Assembly: GCF_003473485.1 (NCBI RefSeq)
Contig: NC_053044.1
Coordinates: 53,112,091 to 53,176,090 of the forward strand
Reading direction: 5' to 3'
Source: Medicago truncatula
Taxonomy: Eukaryota; Streptophyta; Magnoliopsida; Fabales; Fabaceae
Length of the DNA: 64,000 bases
In this document: piece by piece, positions 11,958 to 23,388 of the stretch
Layout of the letters: the number at the start of each line of letters is the position of its first letter
Numbering within the stretch: the first letter of the stretch is position 1
Position numbers and translations under genes: made by a program
The notes under the pieces: generated by a model
Database searches by the model: none
What the model was told of the DNA's origin: nothing
The model's input: the letters and a program-made list of their open reading frames with translations, nothing else

Positions 11958-12142
11958 TTTTCTATTGTTGTGGAATTGGTTGCTAACCCTTCAATAATCT
12001 TCATAGATGAACCAACATCAGGCCTTGATGCTAGAGCCACTGCTATTGTGATGCGAACTGCGAGAAACACAGTAGACACATGGAGAATTGTTGTGTGCAC
12101 AATTCACCAACCAAGCATTGATATTTTTTAAGCTTTTTTTGA
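11958..12142 (+). pseudogene. PDR-type ABCG transporter exon fragment
   Basis: Reading in the frame of 11970 gives '[20 protein letters not shown]', then '[17 protein letters not shown]' and '[14 protein letters not shown]'. This is the Walker B / D-loop / H-loop segment of a pleiotropic-drug-resistance ABCG transporter. The frame then meets TAA at about 12129, where the family has a Glu codon (IDIF-E-AF), and continues 'AFFE'. Only about 60 codons are recognisable and no adjoining exon is visible. This is a gene fragment, probably carried or left behind by transposon activity, not a functional gene. Confidence 0.85.
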
Positions 12143-12458
12143 GACAAGTTAATTTGGAATTTGAAATCTTTGCAATTCATGACTCATGATTCTAATGCTT
12201 TGATGTGAGTATTGAAACTTTACTTTTCTCACTCATCACAAGAGTTCTAGATATTTCAGCTTCATACTTTGAGCATTGTTATGTAGAAAAATAAGTACTT
12301 CAACACCAGGTTCCAAGAATTTATTCTTCCCAACAAAATATTCCCAACCACTTTTTATGCAATTCAAAGCTTTTTTATGGAAAAAAATAATGGTCATACT
12401 AGAGAAATCCTCCATATAATCACAGGATGTAGGGTACTGCATATAAGTTTTCTCCTTT

Positions 12459-12788
12459 GTAAAATATGATTTTAGTCCTTGCAAATATGGCTTGTTTTGG
12501 TTTTAATCCCTGGTAAAAAAAAATTGTTTTTGGTCCCTGCAAAATTTTATTTTGTTTTTGAAAATAGTCCCTTCAGGGACTATTTTCAAAAACAAAAAAA
12601 TTTGCAAGGACCTTTTTTAAAAACAAAATATTTTGCAGGGACCAAAAACTACAAAATTGGTTCAGTTATAATGTGTCACGTATGCAAATCATCACAAAAG
12701 TGGGGTCACCAAAAACAATTTTTTTTTACCAGGGACTAAAACCAAAACGAAGCATATTTGCAGGGGACTAAAACCATATTTTAGCCAA
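12459..12788. mobile_element. Foldback element (MITE) with 'ttttagtccctgcaaatat' ends
   Basis: The left arm 'aaaatatgattttagtccttgcaaatatgg' pairs with the right arm 'catatttgcaggggactaaaaccatatttt'. The centre 'gtcccttcagggac' is a palindrome. About 330 bp, noncoding, and of a family abundant in legumes. Confidence 0.82.
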
Positions 12789-12960
12789 TTTTTTACGTCT
12801 AAACTTCAATTGGGAATATTAAAGATTAAAAATTTCTTTTTCCTCAAAATAGATTACAAATTTATTTATATATTTTCTTTCAAAAAAAATAAATTATTTG
12901 TATATTTCTTAGAGTAAATGCGGGCTTGAATGTACTACACTAGAGGCCCATGGTAGGTTA

Positions 12961-15003
12961 TCTTCTTATATATTAAAGTTAACAAGTAAGCCCTAATTTT
13001 AACCTAAACCCTATTGCATAATTTTACTGTTTTAACCCTAATGTTCACACCTAATCTCCTATTTTCATGAACAATCTTCTTATATATTAAAGTTAACATG
13101 TAAGCCCTAATTTAAACCTAAACCCTATTGCATAATTTTACTGTTTTAACCCTAATGTTCACACCTAATCTCCTATTTTCATGAACAATCCTAATGCTCT
13201 CTCCTAATCTTCTTATATATTAAAGTTAACAAGTAAGCCCTAATTTTAACCTAAACCCTATTGCATAATTTTACTGTTTTAACCCTAATGTTCACACCTA
13301 ATCTCCTATTTTCATGAACAATCCTAATGCTCTCTCCTAATCTTCTTATATATTAAAGTTAACAAGTAAGCCCTAATTTTAACCTAAACCCTATTGCATA
13401 ATTTTACTGTTTTAACCCTAATGTTCACACCTAATCTCCTATTTTCATGAACAATCTTCTTATATATTAAAGTTAACATGTAAGCCCTAATTTAAACCTA
13501 AACCCTATTGCATAATTTTACTGTTTTAACCCTAATGTTCACACCTAATCTCCTATTTTCACGAACAATCCTAATGCTCTCTCCTAATCTTCTTATATAT
13601 TAAAGTTAACAAGTAAGCCCTAATTTTAACCTAAACCCTATTGCATAATTTTACTGTTTTAACCCTAATGTTCACACCTAATCTCCTATTTTCATGAACA
13701 ATCCTAATGCTCTCTCCTAATCTTCTTATCTTCTTATATATTAAAGTTAACAAGTAAGCCCTAATTTTAACCTAAACCCTATTGCATAATTTTACTGTTT
13801 TAACCCTAATGTTCACACCTAATCTCCTATTTTCATGAACAATCCTAATGCTCTCTCCTAATCTTCTTATATATTAAAGTTAACAAGTAAGCCCTAATTT
13901 TAACCTAAACCCTATTGCATAATTTTACTGTTTTAACCCTAATGTTCACACCTAATCTCCTATTTTCATGAACAATCTTCTTATATATTAAAGTTAACAT
14001 GTAAGCCCTAATTTAAACCTAAACCCTATTGCATAATTTTACTGTTTTAACCCTAATGTTCACACCTAATCTCCTATTTTCATGAACAATCCTAATGCTC
14101 TCTCCTAATCTTCTTATATATTAAAGTTAACAAGTAAGCCCTAATTTTAACCTAAACCCTATTGCATAATTTTACTGTTTTAACCCTAATGTTCACACCT
14201 AATCTCCTATTTTCATGAACAATCCTAATGCTCTCTCCTAATCTTCTTATATATTAAAGTTAACAAGTAAGCCCTAATTTTAACCTAAACCCTATTGCAT
14301 AATTTTACTGTTTTAACCCTAATGTTCACACCTAATCTCCTATTTTCATGAACAATCTTCTTATATATTAAAGTTAACATGTAAGCCCTAATTTAAACCT
14401 AAACCCTATTGCATAATTTTACTGTTTTAACCCTAATGTTCACACCTAATCTCCTATTTTCACGAACAATCCTAATGCTCTCTCCTAATCTTCTTATATA
14501 TTAAAGTTAACAAGTAAGCCCTAATTTTAACCTAAACCCTATTGCATAATTTTACTGTTTTAACCCTAATGTTCACACCTAATCTCCTATTTTCATGAAC
14601 AATCCTATTGCTCTCACCTAATCTTCTTATATATTAAAGGTAACCCGTAAGCCCTAATTTTAACCTAAATCCTATTGCATAATTTTACCGTTTTAACCCT
14701 AATGCTCACACCTAATCTTATATTTTCATGAACAACCCTAATGCTCACACCTAATCTCATATTTTCATGAGCCCTAATTTTAACCTAAACCCTGTTGCAT
14801 AATTTTACCGTTTTAACCCTAATGCTCACACCTAATCTTATATTTTCATGAACAACCCTAACGCTCACACCTAATCTCATATTTTCATGAGCCCTAATTT
14901 TAACCTAAACCCTGTTGCATAATTTACCGTTTTAACCCTAATGCTCACACCTAATCTTCTATTTTCATGAACAATGCTAATGCTCACACCTAATCTCCTA
15001 TTT
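12961..15003 (+). repeat. Higher-order tandem repeat forming the Helitron 5' part
   Basis: Units begin TCTTCTTATATATTAAAG at 12961, 13075, 13208, 13341, 13455, 13588, 13729, 13862, 13976, 14109, 14242, 14356, 14489 and 14622. Lengths are 114, 133, 133, 114, 133, 141, 133, 114, 133, 133, 114, 133 and 133. A (114 bp) lacks 'cctaatgctctctcctaa'. B units carry 'aacatgtaagccctaatttaaacc'. C units carry 'aacaagtaag'. An A-B-C trimer is 380 bp. A larger 901-bp block also repeats: 13862 repeats 12961, and the 'cacgaac' variant occurs at both 13559 and 14460. From 14622 the units are diverged and shorter. 'aaccctaa' motifs are telomere-like only in short stretches. Confidence 0.93.
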
Positions 15004-15674
15004 TCATGAACAAAGCAAATCGGCATCGCTTTATTTCCCCTATTTCTTCAAAACAAATCGCCCTATTTCTTCAACAAAACAAATCGCCCTATTGGAATAA
15101 AAGGGTTTTGAAAGATTATAGCAACATTTTTTTTGTTAATGTTACACTTTTCATCCAAATTAGAACTGAACTCTCTTTGTTAAATATTTACCACAAAATG
15201 CACCTGAATTTTGCAATCTATATAAACAGGTGGAAGAAACATTTCAACAAACAGTTAAAGGGTATCATTTACGGTAAAGGCCAAATATTCGATAAAAGGA
15301 AAATTATTTAAATAAAACATTTTACATGTTGAGGTTAAGAATGAACTATTTTTAGGTACATAATATAACATTAACATATAATTTTTACAAAAGAATGAAG
15401 TAACATTTTTTCAGAAAAAAGAAGAAAAATATGAAGTAACATACCAATAATATAATATTGACATATAATTTTAACAAAAGAATGAAGTAACACACGATTG
15501 ATAAAAATTAATATTTTTTTGGTGAATAAGCGTGGTGTCTGAGGTTCGAATTCCAACATCTGCATATATTTGGGACCACATATTTCATTCTCTTTGATAT
15601 GCATTGAGATTTGTTTTTGTCTACTATATCTACAATGTATATGACCCGTGCGGCAGCACGGGTGGAAAGTCTAG
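12961..15674 (+). mobile_element. Non-autonomous Helitron-like element
   Basis: The 5' end is TCTTCTTATATATTAAAG after an A (12960). The 3' end has the hairpin 'ACCCGTGC-GGCA-GCACGGGT', then 'ggaaagt' and CTAG (15671-15674), followed by T (15675). These are Helitron hallmarks: 5' TC, subterminal 3' hairpin, CTRR terminus and insertion between A and T without target duplication. The flanks on both sides resemble the 5' region of Agenet/ENT copies A and C, as expected for insertion into copy B's upstream region. No Rep/helicase is encoded. The interior after the tandem array (15004-15600) is AT-rich with no recognisable gene. Confidence 0.75.
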
Positions 15675-16004
15675 TAGTATTTATTATTTGCTTCGTGGAA
15701 ACCCTAATACTCACACATAAGCGACTAAATCCAACGATTATAAGTTTTTTTCAACCGAAAAACATTGTCGACAAAGGTCAGTTGCACCGATCTTCTTCAC
15801 AGGTTTTTGTTCATGTCATTTCTTTCAGTAGTTGTTGTATTTGCTTTTGTGAATTTTAATTTTTATCTCCTTCTCTTCATGATCCGTTGTATTTTCAACT
15901 GTTCAAGAATATGCTATATTAATGGTTGAAATATTTGGGTTGGGTTGCAAACACACACAAATCTTCTTGCGTGCCCTTGTTATATTTGCTTGTGCTTGAT
16001 CCAG

Positions 16005-16329
16005 GGACCAACCAAATCTAGAGTCGTGAAGTTGATAAAAGAATTTGATTTCAAACAGATACAAGATGTTGACAAGTCCTTGTCAAAGTGATAAAGATAA
16101 TGTAGAAATATTGGATGTTGAATACTTGTCAGAAGAGGTTGTAGCAGAAAGAACCCATAGGTTAGAGTTGGAGGCTTATCTACGTACCTTACAAGCAATG
16201 TATGCTGCTGGTCCTTTAACTTGGAAAAAAGAAGAAGTATTGACTAATCTTCGTCTTTTGCTCAATATCTCAATTGATGAACATTTGAAGGGGATAAAGA
16301 ACTTAGTTTCGTCTGGTCAGAGTTTTTAA
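16005..16329 (+). pseudogene. Agenet/ENT copy B, internally deleted, ENT domain only
   Basis: After the acceptor 'gtgcttgatccag' the sequence starts like exon 2 of copy A (GPTKSRVVK), then shifts frame and hits a stop in that frame ('TTG TCA AAG TGA' at about 16092). From the ATG at 16066 another frame runs to the TAA at 16327 (87 aa). It contains 'MLTSPCQSDKDN' and a full ENT domain: 'EERTHRLELEAY'-like start, then 'AAGPLTWKKEEVLTNLR' and 'NISIDEHLKGIKNLV'. Compared with copy A, about 0.5 kb of the acidic middle is missing. A 2.7-kb Helitron sits in its 5' flank. It may be a dead gene, or may still yield an ENT-only peptide. Confidence 0.7.
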
Positions 16330-18850
16330 TTTCGAAGTTATTAGGTTCTGAACAAGACTCAATATGAACATATTAATTATCAAGTTACGGTGCTTTTTAT
16401 TTTATATATCCCTTAATAGGACTTTGAGATCTTTTTTGTTGCCCTTTTTTTCTTCAATATTATAAGGTGATTTCCATACCTTCAAAGAGCTATGAGATAC
16501 AATATAAAATATTGCTTAAAAAAAACTTTATTTGCTGTCTATTTTATATTTTAGAATTTTTCCACCTATTGATTTTTATTGATATGAATCAAGATATAAT
16601 TTTATACAAAATATCAATGAAATATTTATTTGTAACAAAAAAAAAGAAGAAATATTTTTTTTTTTGAATGAAAAAGAAATATTTATTTTATTTTTCTATT
16701 ATACTTTTTTTTTGTATAATTCTTATTATACTCTTACCATGCACCGCTCAATTTTTTTCTTTTTCAATTCTTTGTATTTTATATTATTCATACGGATAAT
16801 AAAAAATAATTTTATAAAATAATTCATAATTTCTTCTTTTATAAATTCAACTGTGTTGTTTAAATTTGTGTCTTAACAATTTTATTTCTTATCCTTTTAA
16901 AAAGATCTTCGATGGGTTTGTTTGATTTCTGAAAAACAAAACTTCTAAAAAGGGCCATGCTATAAGAATAGAAAAATATTTAATAGTGTTAGTTTACCAG
17001 AGAATCATGGAAGGTGTTGGAGAGTGTAATTTCAGAATTTGTGAAATAATAATTGAGCCATCTTTTTATACTTAACTAAGTACTTTTGAACCTTGAGTTA
17101 TGTTTAAAAAAAAAAAAACTTTAAGTAATGTTTTTATCAATGTTATCTATCATAATTGAATTGGATTAGTCGGTTGGTAAATATGCGAATCATTGATAAC
17201 AGTTCTTGTGGCCTTCACTAGGTTTAGCAAAGTTTTTTTTTTAACAAATCGGGATTGAATTTGGTTTGTGCACGTGAGAACATTGCCTTACTCCATAATG
17301 TAGGTTTTAATCTGAACTATATATTTAAAAATATGGTTAATATCTCACTCTGAAATAAAAATTTCATTTTTTATTTATTTATAAAAGACGCGAAAAATTA
17401 AGCAATTAGACAAGGCAATTTATCCTTATGATTAAAATGCCTAAAAAAGGAAAAACTAATTTAAAAGTCTTACTAGTTAAAGTGACTTTCATGCCCCAAC
17501 GAGTAAGAATAAGATGATATGTGTGAGAGTTTGCTTAAAAAAATGTGATTGATCAAGATAAATATTTTTGTTATATTACCTTTCGATCTTATAAAACTAA
17601 TTAAGTAAAATCCTTCGATTTCAATTGCGATTTTAAGTTTTGTGATCTTGCTACGCCCTTTAAATATGATGCAAGATCTTGTTTTGACAATCTTGGACAT
17701 ACCGATATGTTGAATAAAGGAGGGAGAAAGTATCATACATATTTAAAGTGCAATTAAAGAGTTGTACGAACATGGATCATACTAGCAACAACGTCATAAT
17801 CAATTTTGAAAATAATTTGAAGATTAATTTCATGAGTGCATTTGACTATGATCATAATCGTACACAATTCATCATGGAAAGCAGGACAAACTCCTAGATT
17901 ATAGACAAATTCTTTGATAATATGATATTTAACGTCTTGTATTAGACAACCTCAAGCTGAAATATCGTAATTTATGCTATAAGATCCATCCACATTGACC
18001 TTAAACATATTTGGAGGAGGAGACCAACCAATGTTCTTTAGTCTTCTGTGATCCTCAATTAACTCTGAAGAATGAATCAATTATTTGTCAGTTGAGAATT
18101 TTATTTTTACCCAAAGATGATCATCAATACATGTTTCTTGTGAGAAGATGGGTTGATTTCTTCCCTCTAAAACAACATCAATTGCCACCGTAAAAAGTAG
18201 TAAATCAATCAACATCTCCCACTCCAATATCTTTTGCAGTAAAATTCCAGTTAAACAAAGCTTCCAAGACTACAAAATTTGCTCCAATAGTCTTGTTTAG
18301 TGGCTTTATTGCACAACTTCATAGCAATTTTACAATCACCGAACATATGCATTATAGATTCTAATTGATGATTATTGCACCTAGGACACCTTTAAGTGTC
18401 TCTTTGTTAGGCATCAAATTGTTGTAAACCTTTCTTCATCACTAGATATGTATATACCATTAGTTGGTTTATGTGAAATATACACTACACTAGATATGTA
18501 CATACAATTAGCTGGTTTACGTAAAATGTATAATACAAAACCAATATCGCAGAAGGAAAAAAAGTTCGATTCTAGACCCATTTTCATATATTCCGTTGTC
18601 AACTTGAAAATTAACTTTATAGTGAAACAAATCGACATAAACCACATGGATACCTTAAAACGTACAATAGAAGTCAAATACCCAAATTATGAGTAGTAGA
18701 AATAAAAAAAAATAATGTTTTTTAGGGGAAATATAATAATATGTTATTTATATAAAAATATATAGTTTCGGAATTTAAAATTGATATTTTATTTATTTAT
18801 TTATTTAAGCATGTCTCTAACGACATAACGGGCCTGTATATACACGAAAC
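16330..18850. other. Intergenic region between copies B and C
   Basis: The first about 300 bases resemble the 3' flank of copy A ('taggttctgaacaagac', 'ctcaatatg.acat'), marking the right part of the duplicated unit. Beyond that I see AT-rich DNA with homopolymer runs and no gene. The sequence near 18440-18540 has a short imperfect repeat, 'actagatatgta.atac.attag.tggttta'. Confidence 0.55.
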
Positions 18851-19317
18851 GGCCCATAGTTACTTCTGTATATATTTCCGTTGATTCTGAATCAAATTAT
18901 TCTGTTATTCATGTTCTTGAAATTCCGGTAACCCTAAATCCTAATTTGCCCGGCGATTCAAGACTCATTCCTTTCGAATTAGTGAAAATTAATCGCATCG
19001 AAGCGGTTATTCCGAAGAGTTTACGCTTAATCAAACCGGTATTCGTCGTCGACAAAGGTCAGTAGCATCAATATTCTTATAAACTTCAATTGATTTCACT
19101 TATTTTGATTCGTTCTATTTACTTTTCTGCATTCCGATTTGTGCAATTTTTATTTGTTTTCCCATTCATATTGTATCTGTTATAGTGGCATAATTTTTGA
19201 TTTTATTTTATGTCGTGGTGACAATTATAGAATTAACTTGATGAAATTATTTTTAATAGAAATTCATTCCAATTTCTTGTGCTTGAATCAGGTATTGGCA
19301 TAGTTTATCCGGAAAAG

Positions 19318-19992
19318 ATGATGAAAAGAGTGTCGCTTCATGGCTCATCTCGATTCTACGAATATCCCAGGAAAAAGAGGGCTGTTGCGATTATGGAAAA
19401 GGTAGATGCTGTTGCTTACCCACATAATAATAATACGGGTGAAAAATATATGCATTATTCTGTCACTAATTGTACAGATCAATTGTATGAATCGAGGAAG
19501 GAGAAATTTAGTGATGTTACAACGCATGTTCCTGAAACCATTGAAGAACCAGGTTATTCTTATAGTAATCCGAGTTCTGTTGGTAGCTGTAGTGTTATAG
19601 GTGGCAGTGCAAATAATTTTTGTAATAATACGTTAGCAGATCCTTGCTTTGAAGATGATGATTCCCTTCACAGTGATGCAGAGTATGTTGAAGATTTCGA
19701 TGAAATTCAAAGTCATATGTTAGCTGGTCCATACCAAAGTGAAGAAGATACCCTTTGCATTGTTGCAGAATCACTAGATGTTGAAGACCTCTCTAAAGAG
19801 GCTGTAGCAGAAAGGATTCATAGGTTAGAGTTGAATGCTTATCTCTGTACCTTAGGGGTGATGTATGCTTCTGGTCCTTTAAGTTGGGAAAAAGAGGAAT
19901 TATTGACTAATCTTCGTATTTCACTCAATATCTCAAATGATGAACATTTGATGGGGATAAAGAATTTGGTTTTTTCTGGTCAGAATTTTTAG
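19318..19992 (+). CDS. ENT domain protein, Agenet/ENT copy C lacking the Agenet exon
   Basis: A 224-aa open frame from the ATG at 19318 to the TAG at 19990-19992, just downstream of a likely acceptor ('gcttgaatcag' ending 19290). It aligns with exon 2 of copy A throughout: 'EYPRKKRAVAIM', 'EKVDAVAYPHN', 'GEKYMHYS', two acidic segments with 'MLAGPYQSEEDT', and the C-terminal ENT domain ('AERIHRLELNAY', 'ASGPLSWEKEELLTNLR', 'NISNDEHLMGIKNLV'). The Agenet-coding exon of copy A has no counterpart upstream, where leader-like sequence (18850-19060) leads almost directly to this exon. The frame is intact. If expressed, it would be an ENT-only protein that might compete with copy A for partners, which is inference. 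Confidence 0.75.
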   Translation: MMKRVSLHGSSRFYEYPRKKRAVAIMEKVDAVAYPHNNNTGEKYMHYSVTNCTDQLYESRKEKFSDVTTHVPETIEEPGYSYSNPSSVGSCSVIGGSANNFCNNTLADPCFEDDDSLHSDAEYVEDFDEIQSHMLAGPYQSEEDTLCIVAESLDVEDLSKEAVAERIHRLELNAYLCTLGVMYASGPLSWEKEELLTNLRISLNISNDEHLMGIKNLVFSGQNF

Positions 19993-21864
19993 ATGTTTAC
20001 ATAGGGGAGGTTGCCATTCAATTTTCCATTTTTGAAAACCCATGTACAGTAGCATTATTTGGTTCTGAACAAGATTACGGTTTTACTATTCAGTTTGTTC
20101 TAGAAATTATGATGCCGCACTCAATATGAGCATATCAATGATCAGGTTAAGATGCCTTCTATTTTATACAATTTTTTTTTTTTTTCTTCGGATTTTGGGA
20201 TCTTATTTGTTGTCCTTTTTCTTCTTTCAATATTTAAGGTGAGCTTCCGAACCTTCAAAGAGCTATGAGAGATTCATTTGATTATTCAATTACTTTTTGA
20301 TGCTATGTAACTTTCAATTGCCAAGTTTTGATGAACAACTTAATGTATATAGTTACTGCTTTACAACTTGATCTAAAATGTTGCTTAGTATTATTCAGTC
20401 AACTTTATTTTTTCCACCATTGATTATTAATTTTTATTGATGAATCAAAATCATTTTCCAGGGCCAGTGTAGGAGGCTTGCATGCCTTGCTTTCAATGGC
20501 TAAATATGATGCTAGGTTTGCCTCTTTTTCTCTCTGCAAATTGATTGGTAACTTCTACCAATAATTATTTCAGAGATGAGAAATTTCTGACCTCTGTTTG
20601 TTGTGATTGTTTATATGCTTTCCAATAGTATTGGATATCTCAGGTGTGCTTAGAGCTCACACTTGCCATGCCATGGCCAGAACAAAACATGAACTTGCTT
20701 AAAAGCTGCAGGCACAACCCTCATATGGATGATCTTCTAAACATTATTCAGATAATGGTAGTCTATTTTATTTATGCATTTAATTATTTGCATGACATGT
20801 GTGGATTATCTTATGGAACTTGAATACCCTATCCCACCAGTTGAAAAGCAAGTTATGACCGAGTGTTACAATAGGTGTTAATTCTAGGTTAGTTTTTTTT
20901 TTAAATGCCAATATAAAATTTTATTGATGAGAAAAGGGCGTAAGGTATGCCAAGTAGGTGCAGATTGCAAAGCAACCAACCCCATTACAATTTCAAATTC
21001 CTACAACCTGAAACTTAACAACAATAACCCCTCTACTAATAAACTGTATGCTATCAGAAAATACAGATCAACAGAGATGCAAAACTAAAATAAGCAGATT
21101 AACATAAAATAGATATGAAGCACCTAATACCCACAGCTACTCCAAGCTTGAATTCATTAAAAAATAAAATAAAATAAAATAGATATCTTGATTGTCTCAG
21201 TACAGCACCACCGTACCCCAATCTGCTATTAGAAACTCCTAAGCAACTCTATGGGTATAAAACCAACTCTATGGGTATAAAATCCATTGATTGATAGGAT
21301 AGTTAAAACCAAGCACCTTGCTATATGACCACTTTTAAGACAGCAGGTGAATGTCTTCTGCAGATCCATTGTGTTCCTAAATGTTGTTTCGTTACAGCCT
21401 TTCCATATTATTCAAATGTTAGCAAACCAAATAACAATGAACCTCTATATAATTACCCTTCCGGTATCAATCAGACCCCTAAATTGGAAAAAATTCAAGC
21501 TTGAACTTTAATTTACTTTTGAAATAGAGCAGTTTTAGTTATTGATCTTATTGAGGGTAGATTCTTTTTAATGTTTTTTTGTGTCTAATTGATTTTGTTG
21601 TTTATATGGTGTTGGGTTTATGGGTACATCTACTAATTTTGAATTAATTGGGTTGATACCGTGCTAGTTTTGCAGCATGCTACCTTAGCAGAGACATGTA
21701 ACTGTCAATGTTTTTGTAATTTTAGCATGTAGTCTTGATATTTATGTACAACCTTGTCTTTGGCAATTCAAAAGCTTAATTAGCTATACAATTTGGTTCA
21801 ATGCATTTAGGTCATCCTTGCTGTTGACTATGTTTCTTTGACTATTTTACTGTGACTACTGCTG
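19993..21864 (+). other. Downstream region of copy C
   Basis: No coding sequence recognised. It is collinear with 3609-5300 behind copy A. An AT-rich stretch at about 20890-21530 ('cttttttttaaatgccaatataaaattttattgatgag') interrupts the alignment and looks like an insertion specific to copy C; I cannot assign it to a family. Confidence 0.55.
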
Positions 21865-21967
21865 AGCTAATCAAGTTTTGGACTTTGATATCAATAGGCC
21901 TGTGGAAAAGAAGTACGTGGAAAGATGATACCAACAAATAATTATGATGCATATCGATTTGTCCCCC

Positions 21968-22017
<50 letters not shown>
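21968..22017. repeat. (TA)n(GT)n microsatellite
   Basis: Uninterrupted TA dinucleotides to 21990, followed by GT dinucleotides to 22017, in the first copy of the 202-bp duplication. Confidence 0.98.
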
Positions 22018-22110
22018 AAGTGTTGCTTACTCTTATTACTGCTCAGCTAAAATCAAGATTGATTTTAGCTAATCAAGTTTTGGACTTTGATATCAATAGG
22101 CCTGTGGAAA

Positions 22111-22300
22111 ATCAAGATCCTCTCCATTTATAAATTTTTTCATTTGTTGCAATTTGGAGAGAGATAGACACAAAAAATAAGTGGCGGGTCCTATCACTAA
22201 ATGGGTCCCACCATCATTAATTATTTTTTACTTTTTATGTGTCTTTATCTCTCTAAATGAAACAAATGGAGAAATTTATAAATGGAGAGGATATTGACCC
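22111..22300. mobile_element. MITE with 'atcctctccatttataaattt' inverted ends
   Basis: A 190-bp element whose left arm 'atcaagatcctctccatttataaattt' is inverted at the right end. GGAAA is duplicated at 22106-22110 and 22301-22305. The unoccupied site is visible in duplication copy 1 ('gcctgtggaaaagaag', about 21898-21913), which confirms insertion. Confidence 0.9.
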
Positions 22301-22361
22301 GGAAAAGAAGTACGTGGAAAGATGATACCAACAAATAATTATGATGCATATCGATTTGTCC

Positions 22362-22365
<4 letters not shown>

Positions 22366-22416
<51 letters not shown>
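22366..22416. repeat. (TA)n microsatellite, left of foldback element
   Basis: About 25 TA units. The tract continues on the other side of the inserted foldback element at 23339-23370, followed by (CA)n and a short GT tract to about 23400. Confidence 0.97.
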
Positions 22417-22419
<3 letters not shown>

Positions 22420-23335
22420 AGGATATTTTGACTTCAAGAGTAAGTGTAATAACTTACTCCAAATCTTGATCTTTAATTGCAATTTTGATTAATGGCTTAG
22501 ATTAATTGATATGGTAGGCTTTAATTTCATTTTCTATTGTAGTCAACAATTATCACCATAAAATAAGAAAACAATAATTCTCATTTATTGATTGATTTTT
22601 TTTTTTTTGTCACGTTAAAAGATTTTTTTAGGGTTAATGGTAAAATAAGCATCAAAGTTGTAATTTGACCACAATTTTTTTCTTCACCCTTTATTTTTTT
22701 TTACGCTAAAAAAATGCATATATATTTTTTTTAAAGAAAACAATTGTAAAATTTAAAGAATTGTATATTTATTCTTCTCTTTACTATTTTTTATACGACA
22801 TATTTTATTTGGTTTCTTCATTATAATTATGATCTTTTCTTATATTTTTTGTAAACACACATTTTTGTACTAATCTGTCATGAAAAAAAAATCGATTGAG
22901 GAAGTAACCCCGTCTTTTCTTATATCCAATTCATTTACAATAATTGCATAAAAAATAAATAAATTGGTGTATTTTTTTATATAAATAACGACAAATTAAA
23001 ATAATCATCTCCATTTTAATTAGTTTTTGTTGTCATGAACATATATAGATGATGAAGTTATTTGAGAAAGAGTTTAGGAGTTCAACATAACAGTAAAGCA
23101 ACATGTGAATCCAACATAACATAACAAGCAATGGGAGAAGAGAAAAAAAAAAAAAATCAATCAATTAAATGACAATTATTGTTTTTTTATTTTGTGGTGA
23201 TAAGTGTTGACTACAATAGAAAATATAATTAAAGCCTACCATATCAATTAATCTAAGTCATCAATCAAAATTGCAATTAAAAGTTAAGATTTGGAATAAG
23301 TTATTACACTTACTCTTGGAGTCAAAATATCTTCC

Positions 23336-23338
<3 letters not shown>
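22417..23338. mobile_element. 0.9-kb foldback element with about 190-bp inverted ends
   Basis: The left end 'gggaggatattttgacttcaagagtaagtgtaataacttactcc' is mirrored at the right end by 'ggaataagttattacacttactcttggagtcaaaatatcttccctc'. The inverted similarity runs inward about 190 bp to oligo-T/oligo-A tracts. The element sits inside a (TA)n microsatellite, so its target duplication cannot be read. No transposase frame is visible. The long inverted ends suggest a non-autonomous Mutator-like or other DNA element. Confidence 0.82.

Positions 23339-23388
<50 letters not shown>

Noticed and set aside
12961-15003. Regular repeats resembling a CRISPR array, telomere tract or centromeric satellite
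   Set aside because: The units are directly adjacent with no unique spacers. The 'aaccctaa' words are isolated within 114-133-bp units and not in (CCCTAAA)n runs. The array is bounded by Helitron ends and is only about 2 kb.
15006-15311. 101-codon open frame inside the Helitron
   Set aside because: Lys/Asn/Ile-rich composition typical of AT-rich noncoding DNA, with no recognisable domain and no similar frame elsewhere in the window.
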